From Roseovarius mucosus DSM 17069 (GTDB lineage: Bacteria > Pseudomonadota > Alphaproteobacteria > Rhodobacterales > Rhodobacteraceae), in assembly GCF_000768555.3 (NCBI RefSeq), contig NZ_KN293991.1, positions 372,001 through 436,000 on the forward strand: a DNA stretch of 64,000 nucleotides, in the 5' to 3' direction. Positions 1-7,042 of this stretch are shown here, one piece after another. The translations under genes and the position numbers were made by a program. The notes under the pieces were generated by a model. It made no database searches. It saw nothing but the letters and a program-made list of their open reading frames with translations, and had not been told where the DNA came from. The first letter of the stretch is position 1. Each line of letters begins with the position of its first letter.

Positions 1-285
1 TGGCACGACCACAAGGGGGCCATGGTCAACGCCATCCGCACCCGGAAAGGTCTGGCCGAGGCGGATGTGGTCGTCGTGCGCTTTGGCGAGCAGTACAAAC
101 AATGGAACGCGGCCTTTGACGCGGGTTATGCTGCGGCGCTTGGTAAGTCGCTGATCATCCTGCAACGCCCGGAACATGACCATGCTCTGAAGGAGGTGGA
201 TGCCGCCGCCCTCGCCGTGGCGCGCGAACCGGCACAGGTGGTGGACCTGCTGCGCTATGTTCTGACCGGAACCTTGCCCGGATAG
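1..285 (+). CDS. ytoQ: YtoQ family protein, 5' truncated by the window
   Basis: The first 94 codons in frame 1 are open from base 1 (W-H-D-H-K-G-A-M...) to the TAG at 283-285, so the gene begins before the window and the internal ATG at 22 is probably not its start. The segment ADVVVVRFGEQYKQWNAAFD followed by GYAAALGKSLIIL resembles YtoQ proteins, which have a nucleoside 2-deoxyribosyltransferase-like fold; the substrate is not known to me. The gene ends just before a pair of hairpins and converges with the lysE-like gene. Family call is good; function is not established. Confidence 0.75.
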   Translation, partial: WHDHKGAMVNAIRTRKGLAEADVVVVRFGEQYKQWNAAFDAGYAAALGKSLIILQRPEHDHALKEVDAAALAVAREPAQVVDLLRYVLTGTLPG

Positions 286-361
286 GGGGCGCTGCCCCCG
301 TCCCGGATGACATCCGGGACTCCCCCAAGGTATTTTGGGCCAGATGAAGGCGAGCGGCCCT
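285..361. repeat. double-hairpin intergenic element between convergent genes
   Basis: Two perfect hairpins lie back to back: GGGGGC/GCCCCC (285-290 and 294-299, loop GCT) and TCCCGGAT/ATCCGGGA (301-308 and 312-319, loop GAC). They are followed by a CTCCCCCAAGGTATTTTGGG stretch (320-339) and a GATGAAGG motif. The place between two convergent stops suggests a bidirectional terminator. The GTATTTT...GATGAA part is shared with the recF-dnaN spacer (2523-2573), which points to a dispersed intergenic repeat family. Confidence 0.6.
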
Positions 362-982
362 TTATGTGAAGGGGATCACAAGCCCGACAAGGATCAGGAG
401 CGCGCCCGATCCGACGTTCATACGCCGGAGCGCCGCTGGACTCTGCAACAGGCGTCGCGCGCGGTCGAGAAAGAGCGCAAGCGCCAGATTGCCAAGCATG
501 GGGATAATGGCCGATATGGCGAGGATGGCGGCGATATCCGGTACTGTCACCTGCGAGAGATCGAAGAAACCTGGCAGAAACCCCATGTAAAACAGGATTG
601 CCTTGGGGTTGCCGATGACCGCGGCAACGCCTACGGAAAACCCGGCCCATATGCCGGGGCGTGTCATTCGGCTATCGGCGCCGGGCACCCGCGCAGGCGC
701 CCGGATCAGCAAAAGCCCCATCACGATGAACACCCCCGCTGCAACCCAACGCAAGAGGCTGAGGGCGTCGCCATAGAGCGAGAGCACCCAGGTAAGGCCG
801 AGAATGGCGCAAAGAGGCCAGATCAGATCGCCCAAAGCCACGCCGACGGCCAAGGGCCAGGCCCCGCGCATGCCCCCCGAAAGTGCGCGCGCAGTCAGCG
901 CCACCCACACGGGCCCCGGCACGGCCCAGAGGCCCGCCATGGCGGCGGCATAAAGCAATAGATCGAAAGGGGCGATGGTCAT
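362..982 (-). CDS. LysE/RhtB family amino-acid exporter
   Basis: A 206-residue, very hydrophobic protein with about six membrane segments. It has the family's N-terminal P-G-P motif (residues 22-24, AVPGPVWVALTARAL) and the internal GNPKAILFYMGFLPGF signature seen in LysE/RhtB translocators. These export amino acids or homoserine-lactone-like compounds by proton exchange; the substrate cannot be read from sequence. Its ATG at 982 overlaps the stop of the upstream VOC gene by 4 bp, so the two are translationally coupled on the minus strand. Confidence 0.85.
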   Translation of the reverse strand: MTIAPFDLLLYAAAMAGLWAVPGPVWVALTARALSGGMRGAWPLAVGVALGDLIWPLCAILGLTWVLSLYGDALSLLRWVAAGVFIVMGLLLIRAPARVPGADSRMTRPGIWAGFSVGVAAVIGNPKAILFYMGFLPGFFDLSQVTVPDIAAILAISAIIPMLGNLALALFLDRARRLLQSPAALRRMNVGSGALLILVGLVIPFT

Positions 983-1410
983 GGAGCCTCTGGTAAGGTC
1001 AGGCTGCCATCCTCGGAGAGCGGCCAGAAAGGGTTCATCGCCAGTTCCCAGACATGGCCGTCGGGATCGGCGAAATAGCCGGAGTAACCGCCCCAGAACA
1101 CCTTGTCGGGGTGTTTGAGCGCAGTGGCCCCGGCCGCGAGGGCGGTGGCAAAGGCGGTGTCCACCTCTGCCTCGCTCGAATAGTTCTGCGCCAGCGTGAT
1201 TGCGCCAGTGCCGAGGGTAGCATCCGGGCGCCCCTGATCGGCGGCGAGATGCGCCTTGCCAAAAAGGCCGAGGACAAGCCCGTTCATCTGGTAGAACACG
1301 ACCTCATCCAGCGCCTCTGCCGGGGTCCAGCCAAGGGCCGCGTAAAAGGCACGCGACCGGTCGAGATCATCGACGCCAAGGGTGATGAGAGTGACGCGTT
1401 GCGGAGTCAT
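979..1410 (-). CDS. VOC superfamily (glyoxalase/bleomycin-resistance fold) protein
   Basis: A 143-residue single-domain vicinal-oxygen-chelate protein. The opening VTLITLGVDDLDRSRAFYAA and the closing YFADPDGHVWELAMNPF are the two halves of the classic beta-alpha-beta-beta-beta repeat; the Glu in WELA is the usual metal ligand. Reaction and substrate are unknown. It sits 2 bp downstream of recF and overlaps the LysE-type exporter by 4 bp, so it may be co-transcribed with recF. Confidence 0.85.
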   Translation of the reverse strand: MTPQRVTLITLGVDDLDRSRAFYAALGWTPAEALDEVVFYQMNGLVLGLFGKAHLAADQGRPDATLGTGAITLAQNYSSEAEVDTAFATALAAGATALKHPDKVFWGGYSGYFADPDGHVWELAMNPFWPLSEDGSLTLPEAP

Positions 1411-1412
1411 GG

Positions 1413-2519
1413 TTAGGTCGCTTTAGAAATCTGACTGATGCCGTCGATGTCGGTGACGTGAATATGTTGTGCGCGTGCGCCCAGTTCGGAGAAAAGTTCG
1501 GGTCCGGTGCCGGTCATCCACGCCTGAGCGCCCAGTGCGCAGATTTCGTCATAGAGCGCGGCCCGGCGGGTGGCGTCAAGATGGGCCGCGACCTCATCCA
1601 GCAACAAAAGCGGCGGCGCACCGAAATCGCGGGCGAGCGCGCGGGCATTGGCGAGGATGAGCGAGACCAGGAGCGCCTTTTGCTCGCCGGTGGAACAATC
1701 GGCGGCGGGCACGTCTTTGGCGGCATAGACCCCGTAGAGATCGGCCCGGTGCGGACCGATAAGGGTGCGCCCGGCGACAAGGTCGCGAAAGCGGCTCTCG
1801 GCCAGCGCCTGACGCAGGTCGTCGGCGGTCCCGGGCATTTCGCCTTCGGTTTGGGTCAGCTCAAGCTCGGCTGTGGGAAAGGCTGTTTCCGCCTGCATCT
1901 GCGCGCCCGCGATCAGCGCGAGGGCGTGCTGGCGGTTGGCGTGGATTTCAGCACCCGCCTCGGCCATTTGCCGTTCCAGAGCGAGATACCATTGCGCGTC
2001 GCGGACCTGATCCTTGAGCAGGCGGTTGCGTTCGCGCATCGCCTTGTCATAGGCAAGCGTGGCCTCGGCATGGGCGGGAACAAAGCTCATGGTCATCCGG
2101 TCGAGAAAACGGCGGCGGCCCTCTGCCCCTTCGATCCAGAGACGGTCCATGGTAGGGATGAGCCAGAGCACACGCGCGATGCGCCCTAGGGCGATCTGCG
2201 TGGCGGCTTTGCCGCCGATACGGACCTGGCGGGCGGTCATGCCCTCGGCGGAGGTCTCGACTTCATGGGCTTGGTGCAGGGAATGAAGGATCGTTGTGAT
2301 CTTCCAGCCGAGCGCTTCGGGCCGTCGCGCCATGTCCTGTGCCGCGGCGCGCCGCAGGCCTCGACCGGGCGACAAGAGCGACACCGCCTCGATCAGATTG
2401 GTCTTGCCCGCGCCGTTGGGGCCATGAATGGCGACGGGCCGCGCGTCAAGCGAAAGCCGCCCGAATTTATGCGAGCGAAAATGCGAGAGGGTCAGTTCCG
2501 ATAGGTAAAGGCCGGGCAT
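1413..2519 (-). CDS. recF: DNA replication and repair protein RecF
   Basis: A 368-residue RecF, the ABC-type ATPase that loads RecA at gapped DNA with RecO and RecR. Visible are Walker A GPNGAGKT (residues 33-40) after the SHFRSHKF opening, the ABC signature region STGEQKALLVSL, and Walker B LLLLDEVAAHLD near the C-terminus. It is the third gene of the minus-strand dnaA-dnaN-recF cluster. The 54-bp spacer before it contains a repeat-like element instead of an obvious promoter. Confidence 0.97.
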   Translation of the reverse strand: MPGLYLSELTLSHFRSHKFGRLSLDARPVAIHGPNGAGKTNLIEAVSLLSPGRGLRRAAAQDMARRPEALGWKITTILHSLHQAHEVETSAEGMTARQVRIGGKAATQIALGRIARVLWLIPTMDRLWIEGAEGRRRFLDRMTMSFVPAHAEATLAYDKAMRERNRLLKDQVRDAQWYLALERQMAEAGAEIHANRQHALALIAGAQMQAETAFPTAELELTQTEGEMPGTADDLRQALAESRFRDLVAGRTLIGPHRADLYGVYAAKDVPAADCSTGEQKALLVSLILANARALARDFGAPPLLLLDEVAAHLDATRRAALYDEICALGAQAWMTGTGPELFSELGARAQHIHVTDIDGISQISKAT

Positions 2520-2522
2520 TCA

Positions 2523-2573
2523 CGGCCCTTTCATCGTTCCGAAAAATACTCCCGCCGGAGGCTCCGACAGGCG
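2523..2573 (-). repeat. intergenic repeat element in the recF-dnaN spacer
   Basis: On the minus strand this spacer reads GCCTCCGGCGGGAGTATTTT, followed by TCGGAACGATGAAAGGG. The GTATTTT...GATGAA(A/G)GG core matches the element downstream of ytoQ (285-361), where it reads GGTATTTTGGGCCAGATGAA followed by GG. A short CGGA/TCCG hairpin precedes it. I recall similar intergenic sequences in Rhodobacteraceae genomes. Function is unknown. Confidence 0.45.
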
Positions 2574-3692
2574 TCACACCCGCATCGGCATGACGACATA
2601 GACCGCCGTCGTGTCATTGCCTTCGCGCATGAGGGTGGGATCGCCCGAGGAGTTGAACAGGAAAACGGCATTCTCGCGGTCGACCTGGCTGGCGATTTCC
2701 AGCAGGTATTTGGCGTTAAAGCCAATCTCCAGCCGCTCATCGCCATAGGCCACGGCCAATTCTTCTTCGGCAGCACCGCTATCGGGGGCATTGACCGAGA
2801 GGATCAGACGGTCCTCGTCGAGCGAGAGTTTCACCGCACGCGAACGCTCGGAGCTGACGGTTGCAACCCGATCGACGGCCTGCGCGAATTCGGCGGCGTC
2901 GACTTCCATCCGGCGGGTGTTGCCCTGTGGGATGACGCGGGTGTAGTCGGGGAAGGTGCCGTCGATCACCTTGGACGTGAGGGTGATGTCGGGGGTGGCA
3001 AAACGGATCTTGGTCTCCGAGACCGAGACCGCGATCTTCATGTCGTCATCCTCGAGCAACTTGCGCAATTCGCCCACGGTCTTGCGCGGGACGATCACGC
3101 CGGGCATGTCTGATGCCCCGTCGGGCAGGTCAGCGTCAATGCGCGCGAGACGGTGGCCATCGGTGGCCACACAGCGCAGCACCTTGCCGCCGTCGGCGTC
3201 AGACACATGCAGATAGACGCCGTTGAGGTAATACCTTGTTTCCTCGGTAGAAATGGCGAATTTCGATTTGTCGAAGAGGCGGCGCAGCACCGGTGCCGGG
3301 GCCGAGAAATTGCTCGCGTATTCCGACGAGGCCATCACCGGAAAATCTTCTTTCGGCAAGGTGGCCAGATTGAAATTGGAGCGCCCGGCCTGCACCGTGA
3401 GGCGACCAGAGGCCCCATCGTCGCTGAGGGTGACGAGCGATCCATCGGGCAGTTTGCGCACGATTTCATGCAGCATGACCGCCGAGACGGTGGTGGCACC
3501 CGCACGCTCTACCTGAGCGGGCGCCTTATCCACCACCTCGATATCAAGATCGGTTGCGCGGAACTGTACGCTGTTGCCTTCGGCCTCGATCAGGACATTG
3601 GCGAGGATCGGGATCGTGTTGCGCCGTTCGACCACCGATTGGGCCTGGGACACGGCCTTGAGCAATGCGCCGCGTTCGATGCTGAGTTTCAT
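2574..3692 (-). CDS. dnaN: DNA polymerase III subunit beta (sliding clamp)
   Basis: A 372-residue beta clamp of normal length, starting MKLSIERGALLKAVSQAQSV and ending in the conserved VYVVMPMRV tail. Internal motifs include YYLNGVYLH and RCVATDGHRLA (domain 2) and FPDYTRVIP (linker to domain 3). It forms the dimeric ring that tethers DNA polymerase III. It lies between dnaA and recF on the same strand, the common bacterial order; the 124-bp dnaA-dnaN spacer could hold a promoter but I see no convincing one. Confidence 0.98.
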   Translation of the reverse strand: MKLSIERGALLKAVSQAQSVVERRNTIPILANVLIEAEGNSVQFRATDLDIEVVDKAPAQVERAGATTVSAVMLHEIVRKLPDGSLVTLSDDGASGRLTVQAGRSNFNLATLPKEDFPVMASSEYASNFSAPAPVLRRLFDKSKFAISTEETRYYLNGVYLHVSDADGGKVLRCVATDGHRLARIDADLPDGASDMPGVIVPRKTVGELRKLLEDDDMKIAVSVSETKIRFATPDITLTSKVIDGTFPDYTRVIPQGNTRRMEVDAAEFAQAVDRVATVSSERSRAVKLSLDEDRLILSVNAPDSGAAEEELAVAYGDERLEIGFNAKYLLEIASQVDRENAVFLFNSSGDPTLMREGNDTTAVYVVMPMRV

Positions 3693-3816
3693 TCCCTCGC
3701 TCCTGTCAGGTGCCGGTCCAATGCCGGGAGGGGCAAGGTAGCAACTCCACCCCGCACCTCAAGTGTTTTTTGGAGTTTTCGGATGGAAAACCGGCAGCGT
3801 CAAGGGCTGCTGCCGC

Positions 3817-5163
3817 TTAGCCTTCCAGCGTGCGGCGCAGAAGCTCCAGATCCTCGGCGATCTGCGCATCCTGAATACGCAACTCGTCGATACGCTTGAC
3901 GCCGTGCATTATTGTTGTGTGGTCGCGACCACCGAAACGGCGACCTATCTCAGGTAGCGAGCGCGAGGTCATCTGCTTGCACAAATACATCGCAACCTGA
4001 CGCGGACGTGCGTAGCAGCGGGTCCGCTTGGGGCCAATCATGTCGCTCAGGCGGATGTTGTAATGGTCCGAGACCTTGCGCTGAATTTCCTCAATGGACA
4101 CTTTGCGCTCGGAGGCGCGCAGCACGTCCGCCAGACAATCCTGCGTCAGCTCGAGCGTGATCGGTTTGCGCACCAGCGAGGCGAAGGCAAAGAGCCGTGT
4201 CATCGCCCCTTCGAGCACGCGGACATTGGTGCTGATCCGATGGGCAAGGAATTCGAGCACACCGTCATTCAGGATGAGGTCGGGATATTGCGCGCGGTAG
4301 CGGTCGACCTTGGATTGCAGGATGCCAAGACGCAATTCGTAATCGGTTGGGTGCAGGTCGACCACGAGGCCACATTGCAGGCGTGACTTGATGCGTTCCT
4401 CGAGATTGGCAATCTCACCGGGGGCGCGGTCGGCCGAAATCACGATCTGCTTGTTCTGATCCACGAGCGCATTGAACGTGTGAAAGAACTCTTCCTGCGT
4501 GCTGTCCTTGCCGGCGATGAACTGCACATCGTCCACCATCAGCACATCAACCGAACGGAACACGGATTTGAAATCCATCATCTTGCGGTCGCGCAGCGCC
4601 TGAACAAAGCGGTACATGAACTGTTCCGCCGAGAGATAGACCACGTTCAGATCGGGACGGGTGTTTTTCAATTCCCAGGCAATCGCGTGCATCAGGTGTG
4701 TCTTGCCGAGCCCGACGCCGCCATAAAGAAACAGTGGGTTAAAGGTGACAGGGCCACACTCTGCCACACGGCGCGCGGCGGCATGCGCCAATTCGTTGGG
4801 TTTGCCAACGACGAAACTGTCAAAACTGAATCGCTCGTCCAGCGGCGCAGATGGCACAAGGCTGTCGGCAATAGGTTCAATCGGGGCCGCGGTAGCGGGA
4901 CGAGACGGGCGCGCACCACTGTTTGCGGCGACACGAAATTGCACACGCCTCACGTCGGGAGAGAGATTGGTCATCTGATAGAGGATCAGCTCGCCAAAAT
5001 GTTGCGAAACATAATTGCCAAGAAAGGTCGTGGGGACATGAAACGTCGCAACGCCATCATCGACGCGAGCAAATTCCAGCGGTTCGATCCAGTTCTTGAA
5101 ATTGCTCTGCCCGACGGATTGCTGAAGTTTTTGCTTCAACTGGCCCCATTGCTCTTGTGTCAT
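3817..5163 (-). CDS. dnaA: chromosomal replication initiator protein DnaA
   Basis: A 448-residue DnaA from the ATG at 5163 (MTQEQWGQLKQKLQQ). The open frame continues 30 codons upstream, but this start has a GGGGACAG ribosome-binding site and matches other alphaproteobacterial DnaA N-termini. Visible: domain I (1-80, helicase and partner binding), a short variable linker with a Pro/Ala stretch, the AAA+ domain with Walker A GGVGLGKTH and Walker B VLMVDDVQF, and the C-terminal DNA-binding signature GGRDHTTIMHGVKRI. It is the first gene of the dnaA-dnaN-recF cluster. Confidence 0.97.
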   Translation of the reverse strand: MTQEQWGQLKQKLQQSVGQSNFKNWIEPLEFARVDDGVATFHVPTTFLGNYVSQHFGELILYQMTNLSPDVRRVQFRVAANSGARPSRPATAAPIEPIADSLVPSAPLDERFSFDSFVVGKPNELAHAAARRVAECGPVTFNPLFLYGGVGLGKTHLMHAIAWELKNTRPDLNVVYLSAEQFMYRFVQALRDRKMMDFKSVFRSVDVLMVDDVQFIAGKDSTQEEFFHTFNALVDQNKQIVISADRAPGEIANLEERIKSRLQCGLVVDLHPTDYELRLGILQSKVDRYRAQYPDLILNDGVLEFLAHRISTNVRVLEGAMTRLFAFASLVRKPITLELTQDCLADVLRASERKVSIEEIQRKVSDHYNIRLSDMIGPKRTRCYARPRQVAMYLCKQMTSRSLPEIGRRFGGRDHTTIMHGVKRIDELRIQDAQIAEDLELLRRTLEG

Positions 5164-5596
5164 TCTGTCCCCGTTCCGCGACTCTACCGTGCTTCTCAAA
5201 TCGGACCGGACAGCAGGTGTTCGATCCGGGGCGACACAGTTTTGAGTTGGCAAAAAAACCTAACTGCCGTCGCGAGTGCAACGGGTGCATGTTTCTTCGT
5301 CAATAGGCGTGCATCTTGCAGTCAAAAAACATTCGTGCGCGGCCCGTCCCAAAGCCACGCGGTTCCTGACCGCAAAATACATTCGCATTGGACATGACCA
5401 GAGCATAGTGCTCAGTCCCGGTGTCATGGCTGAGGGTTTCCCTCTAATGCCCGACCCCGACGCAGCCTGTCCCCCCAAGCGTGAATCGCAGGTCTGAAAC
5501 TAGCAACGTCTTGCCCGTGGCGGCAACTATTCTATGCGCTTGACAGGGGCTTTGGCTGAAAAGAATCTCTGACCGTCCTCCGATCACCAGACACGC
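5164..5596. other. long intergenic region upstream of dnaA, no gene seen
   Basis: This 433-bp stretch between dnaA and the rpsT terminator must hold the dnaA promoter and 5' leader. I see no TTATCCACA-type DnaA boxes and no AT-rich unwinding region, so nothing marks it as an origin. Two GANTC (CcrM-type methylation) sites lie at 5483-5487 and 5563-5567. A plus-strand TTGACA (5540-5545), spaced 17 bp from GAATCT (5563-5568), looks promoter-like but has no gene after it. The short open frames here look like chance. Confidence 0.6.
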
Positions 5597-5625
5597 AAAA
5601 GGCAGCATCGACGACGCTGCCTTTT
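5597..5625 (-). terminator. rho-independent terminator of rpsT
   Basis: Perfect 10-bp inverted repeat AAAAGGCAGC (5597-5606) / GCTGCCTTTT (5616-5625) with a 9-nt loop, 19 bp past the rpsT stop. The A/T ends let it act in both directions. Confidence 0.85.
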
Positions 5626-5644
5626 ACTTTCAATGGGTTGCTTC

Positions 5645-5914
5645 TCAGCTCTGTGCGATGGCTTTGACGCGGGCCGAGAGGCGGGAAATTTTGCGCGATG
5701 CGGTGTTCTTGTGCACCACGCCTTTGGTCACGCCGCGCATCAATTCAGGCTGAGCATTGCGCAGGGCGGTCACAGCCGCGTCTTGATCGCCAGAGGCGAT
5801 GGCCTCTTCGACCTTGCGGAGGAATGTACGGATACGCGAGCGGCGCGATTTGTTGATGGCAAAACGCTTCTCGTTCTGGCGGGCGCGTTTTTTGGACTGC
5901 GGCGTATTGGCCAT
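5645..5914 (-). CDS. rpsT: 30S ribosomal protein S20
   Basis: An 89-residue basic protein starting [17 protein letters not shown], the standard S20 opening; it binds 16S rRNA in the 30S body. The start at 5914 was chosen over an in-frame ATG 13 codons upstream because of family similarity and an AAAGGGT ribosome-binding site. It is monocistronic: a sigma70-like promoter lies about 115 bp upstream and a strong terminator just downstream. Confidence 0.97.
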   Translation of the reverse strand: MANTPQSKKRARQNEKRFAINKSRRSRIRTFLRKVEEAIASGDQDAAVTALRNAQPELMRGVTKGVVHKNTASRKISRLSARVKAIAQS

Positions 5915-6028
5915 GTAGGTGACCCTTTCTCGGTTCGATATGTGTAAACGCACGTCATACCCAACCGGGACCCCCGCCGAACGGGGTGATTCTTGCCTGA
6001 GCGGGCATCACGCGCATGTCTGGCGTGC

Positions 6029-6057
6029 CGTATACGCCAGTTGGGCTGGAATGCAAG
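6029..6057 (-). promoter_or_regulatory. probable sigma70-type promoter of rpsT
   Basis: On the minus strand CTTGCA (6052-6057) and TATACG (6029-6034) are separated by 17 bp. This gives an rpsT leader of roughly 105-110 nt, which contains a small CCCCG/CGGGG hairpin and could serve S20 autoregulation. Confidence 0.55.
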
Positions 6058-6073
6058 CCCTAGTGGGAACAGA

Positions 6074-6892
6074 TCAGTCGCCCAGCTTGGCGTGCACCTC
6101 ATCAAGGTCGATCTCTCCTACCGGCATCTTGTTTGCAGGATTCTCGAAATCATATTTGAAGAGGTCGAAATCGCGTTTGTAGATCTCGTAGATCAGATGC
6201 ATCGAGAGATCGTCGAAATAATCCTCGACCGGGTGAGCGCGTTTCGGCCCATGGCCTTCGGATTCGTTAAAGCGCGGAATCGTCTTGAGGTCGATGGGAT
6301 GCTTGGTGTTGATGGCCGCCAGCACCTCGCCCATACCGTCGTCGAATTTCTCGGTCCAGAAAATCTTGTTGTAACGGCCCCCGTTGACGATGAAGGTCGA
6401 TATGTGACCCGACATGGCGGACCAGTGAATGTCCGGCTCCATGGGGCGTTTCCAGCGGATAGTGTCCCGCGCAAAAAGCAGGAACCGTCGAAAGCTCTTG
6501 ATCTGGTCGAACTCTTGCTTGCCGTCGTCGCCGCCCACCTCAATCCCGTATTTCTGGATGATGGTCGGCACCAGCTTGCCGCGGTAGCGGCTGCCGTTGC
6601 GCTGGATGCCGCAAATCTTGTCGAAAAAAGATGACAGGATTCGGGTATAGGGATTGCGCACGCAGGAAAACGCATAAGAGGTGTGGGTTTTCACATTGGC
6701 GTTGATCAGCTTTTGGCTATCCTCGCGGGCCCATTTGTGCAGACCCTCCGTCGCATCGTGAATGTCGCCATCAAAGAACACGCCGTGGTCAGAGTAATAC
6801 AGAATTTGCCCGATCGTCGAGCAGGCGCATTTCGGCACCACGCGATAGACCACGCTCTCGCTTTCGGTCATCCAGGTTCCGGGAAATCCCAT
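6074..6892 (-). CDS. sulfotransferase family protein (carbohydrate-sulfotransferase type)
   Basis: A 272-residue protein from the ATG at 6892, which has GGAGG 8 bp upstream; a GTG 7 codons earlier lacks a usable ribosome-binding site. The 5'-phosphosulfate-binding loop VVPKCACSTIGQ and the 3'-phosphate-binding segment FSCVRNPYTRILSSFFDK match the sulfotransferase-2 (HNK-1/chondroitin type) family, which transfers sulfate from PAPS to a sugar hydroxyl. There is no signal peptide or membrane anchor, so it should act in the cytoplasm. It is transcribed divergently from a GT14 glycosyltransferase, suggesting a shared glycan pathway. The acceptor is unknown. Confidence 0.8.
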   Translation of the reverse strand: MGFPGTWMTESESVVYRVVPKCACSTIGQILYYSDHGVFFDGDIHDATEGLHKWAREDSQKLINANVKTHTSYAFSCVRNPYTRILSSFFDKICGIQRNGSRYRGKLVPTIIQKYGIEVGGDDGKQEFDQIKSFRRFLLFARDTIRWKRPMEPDIHWSAMSGHISTFIVNGGRYNKIFWTEKFDDGMGEVLAAINTKHPIDLKTIPRFNESEGHGPKRAHPVEDYFDDLSMHLIYEIYKRDFDLFKYDFENPANKMPVGEIDLDEVHAKLGD

Positions 6893-7042
6893 TATCGCTG
6901 CCTCCGCCAACACTTTCCCGCTTCATACAGGCTTGATCCTGTCTAACCTGTTCAAAAAACCAAAGAAAGTCTGTTTATTCAGGCGCGGTTCACCGTTAAT
7001 GCTATAAACAGTCGGTAACTCGAAGGCTAAACCGTTTCCGTA

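Noticed and set aside
5276..5497. A 73-residue plus-strand ORF in the dnaA upstream region
   Set aside because: No ribosome-binding site and no domain-like composition; regarded as chance.
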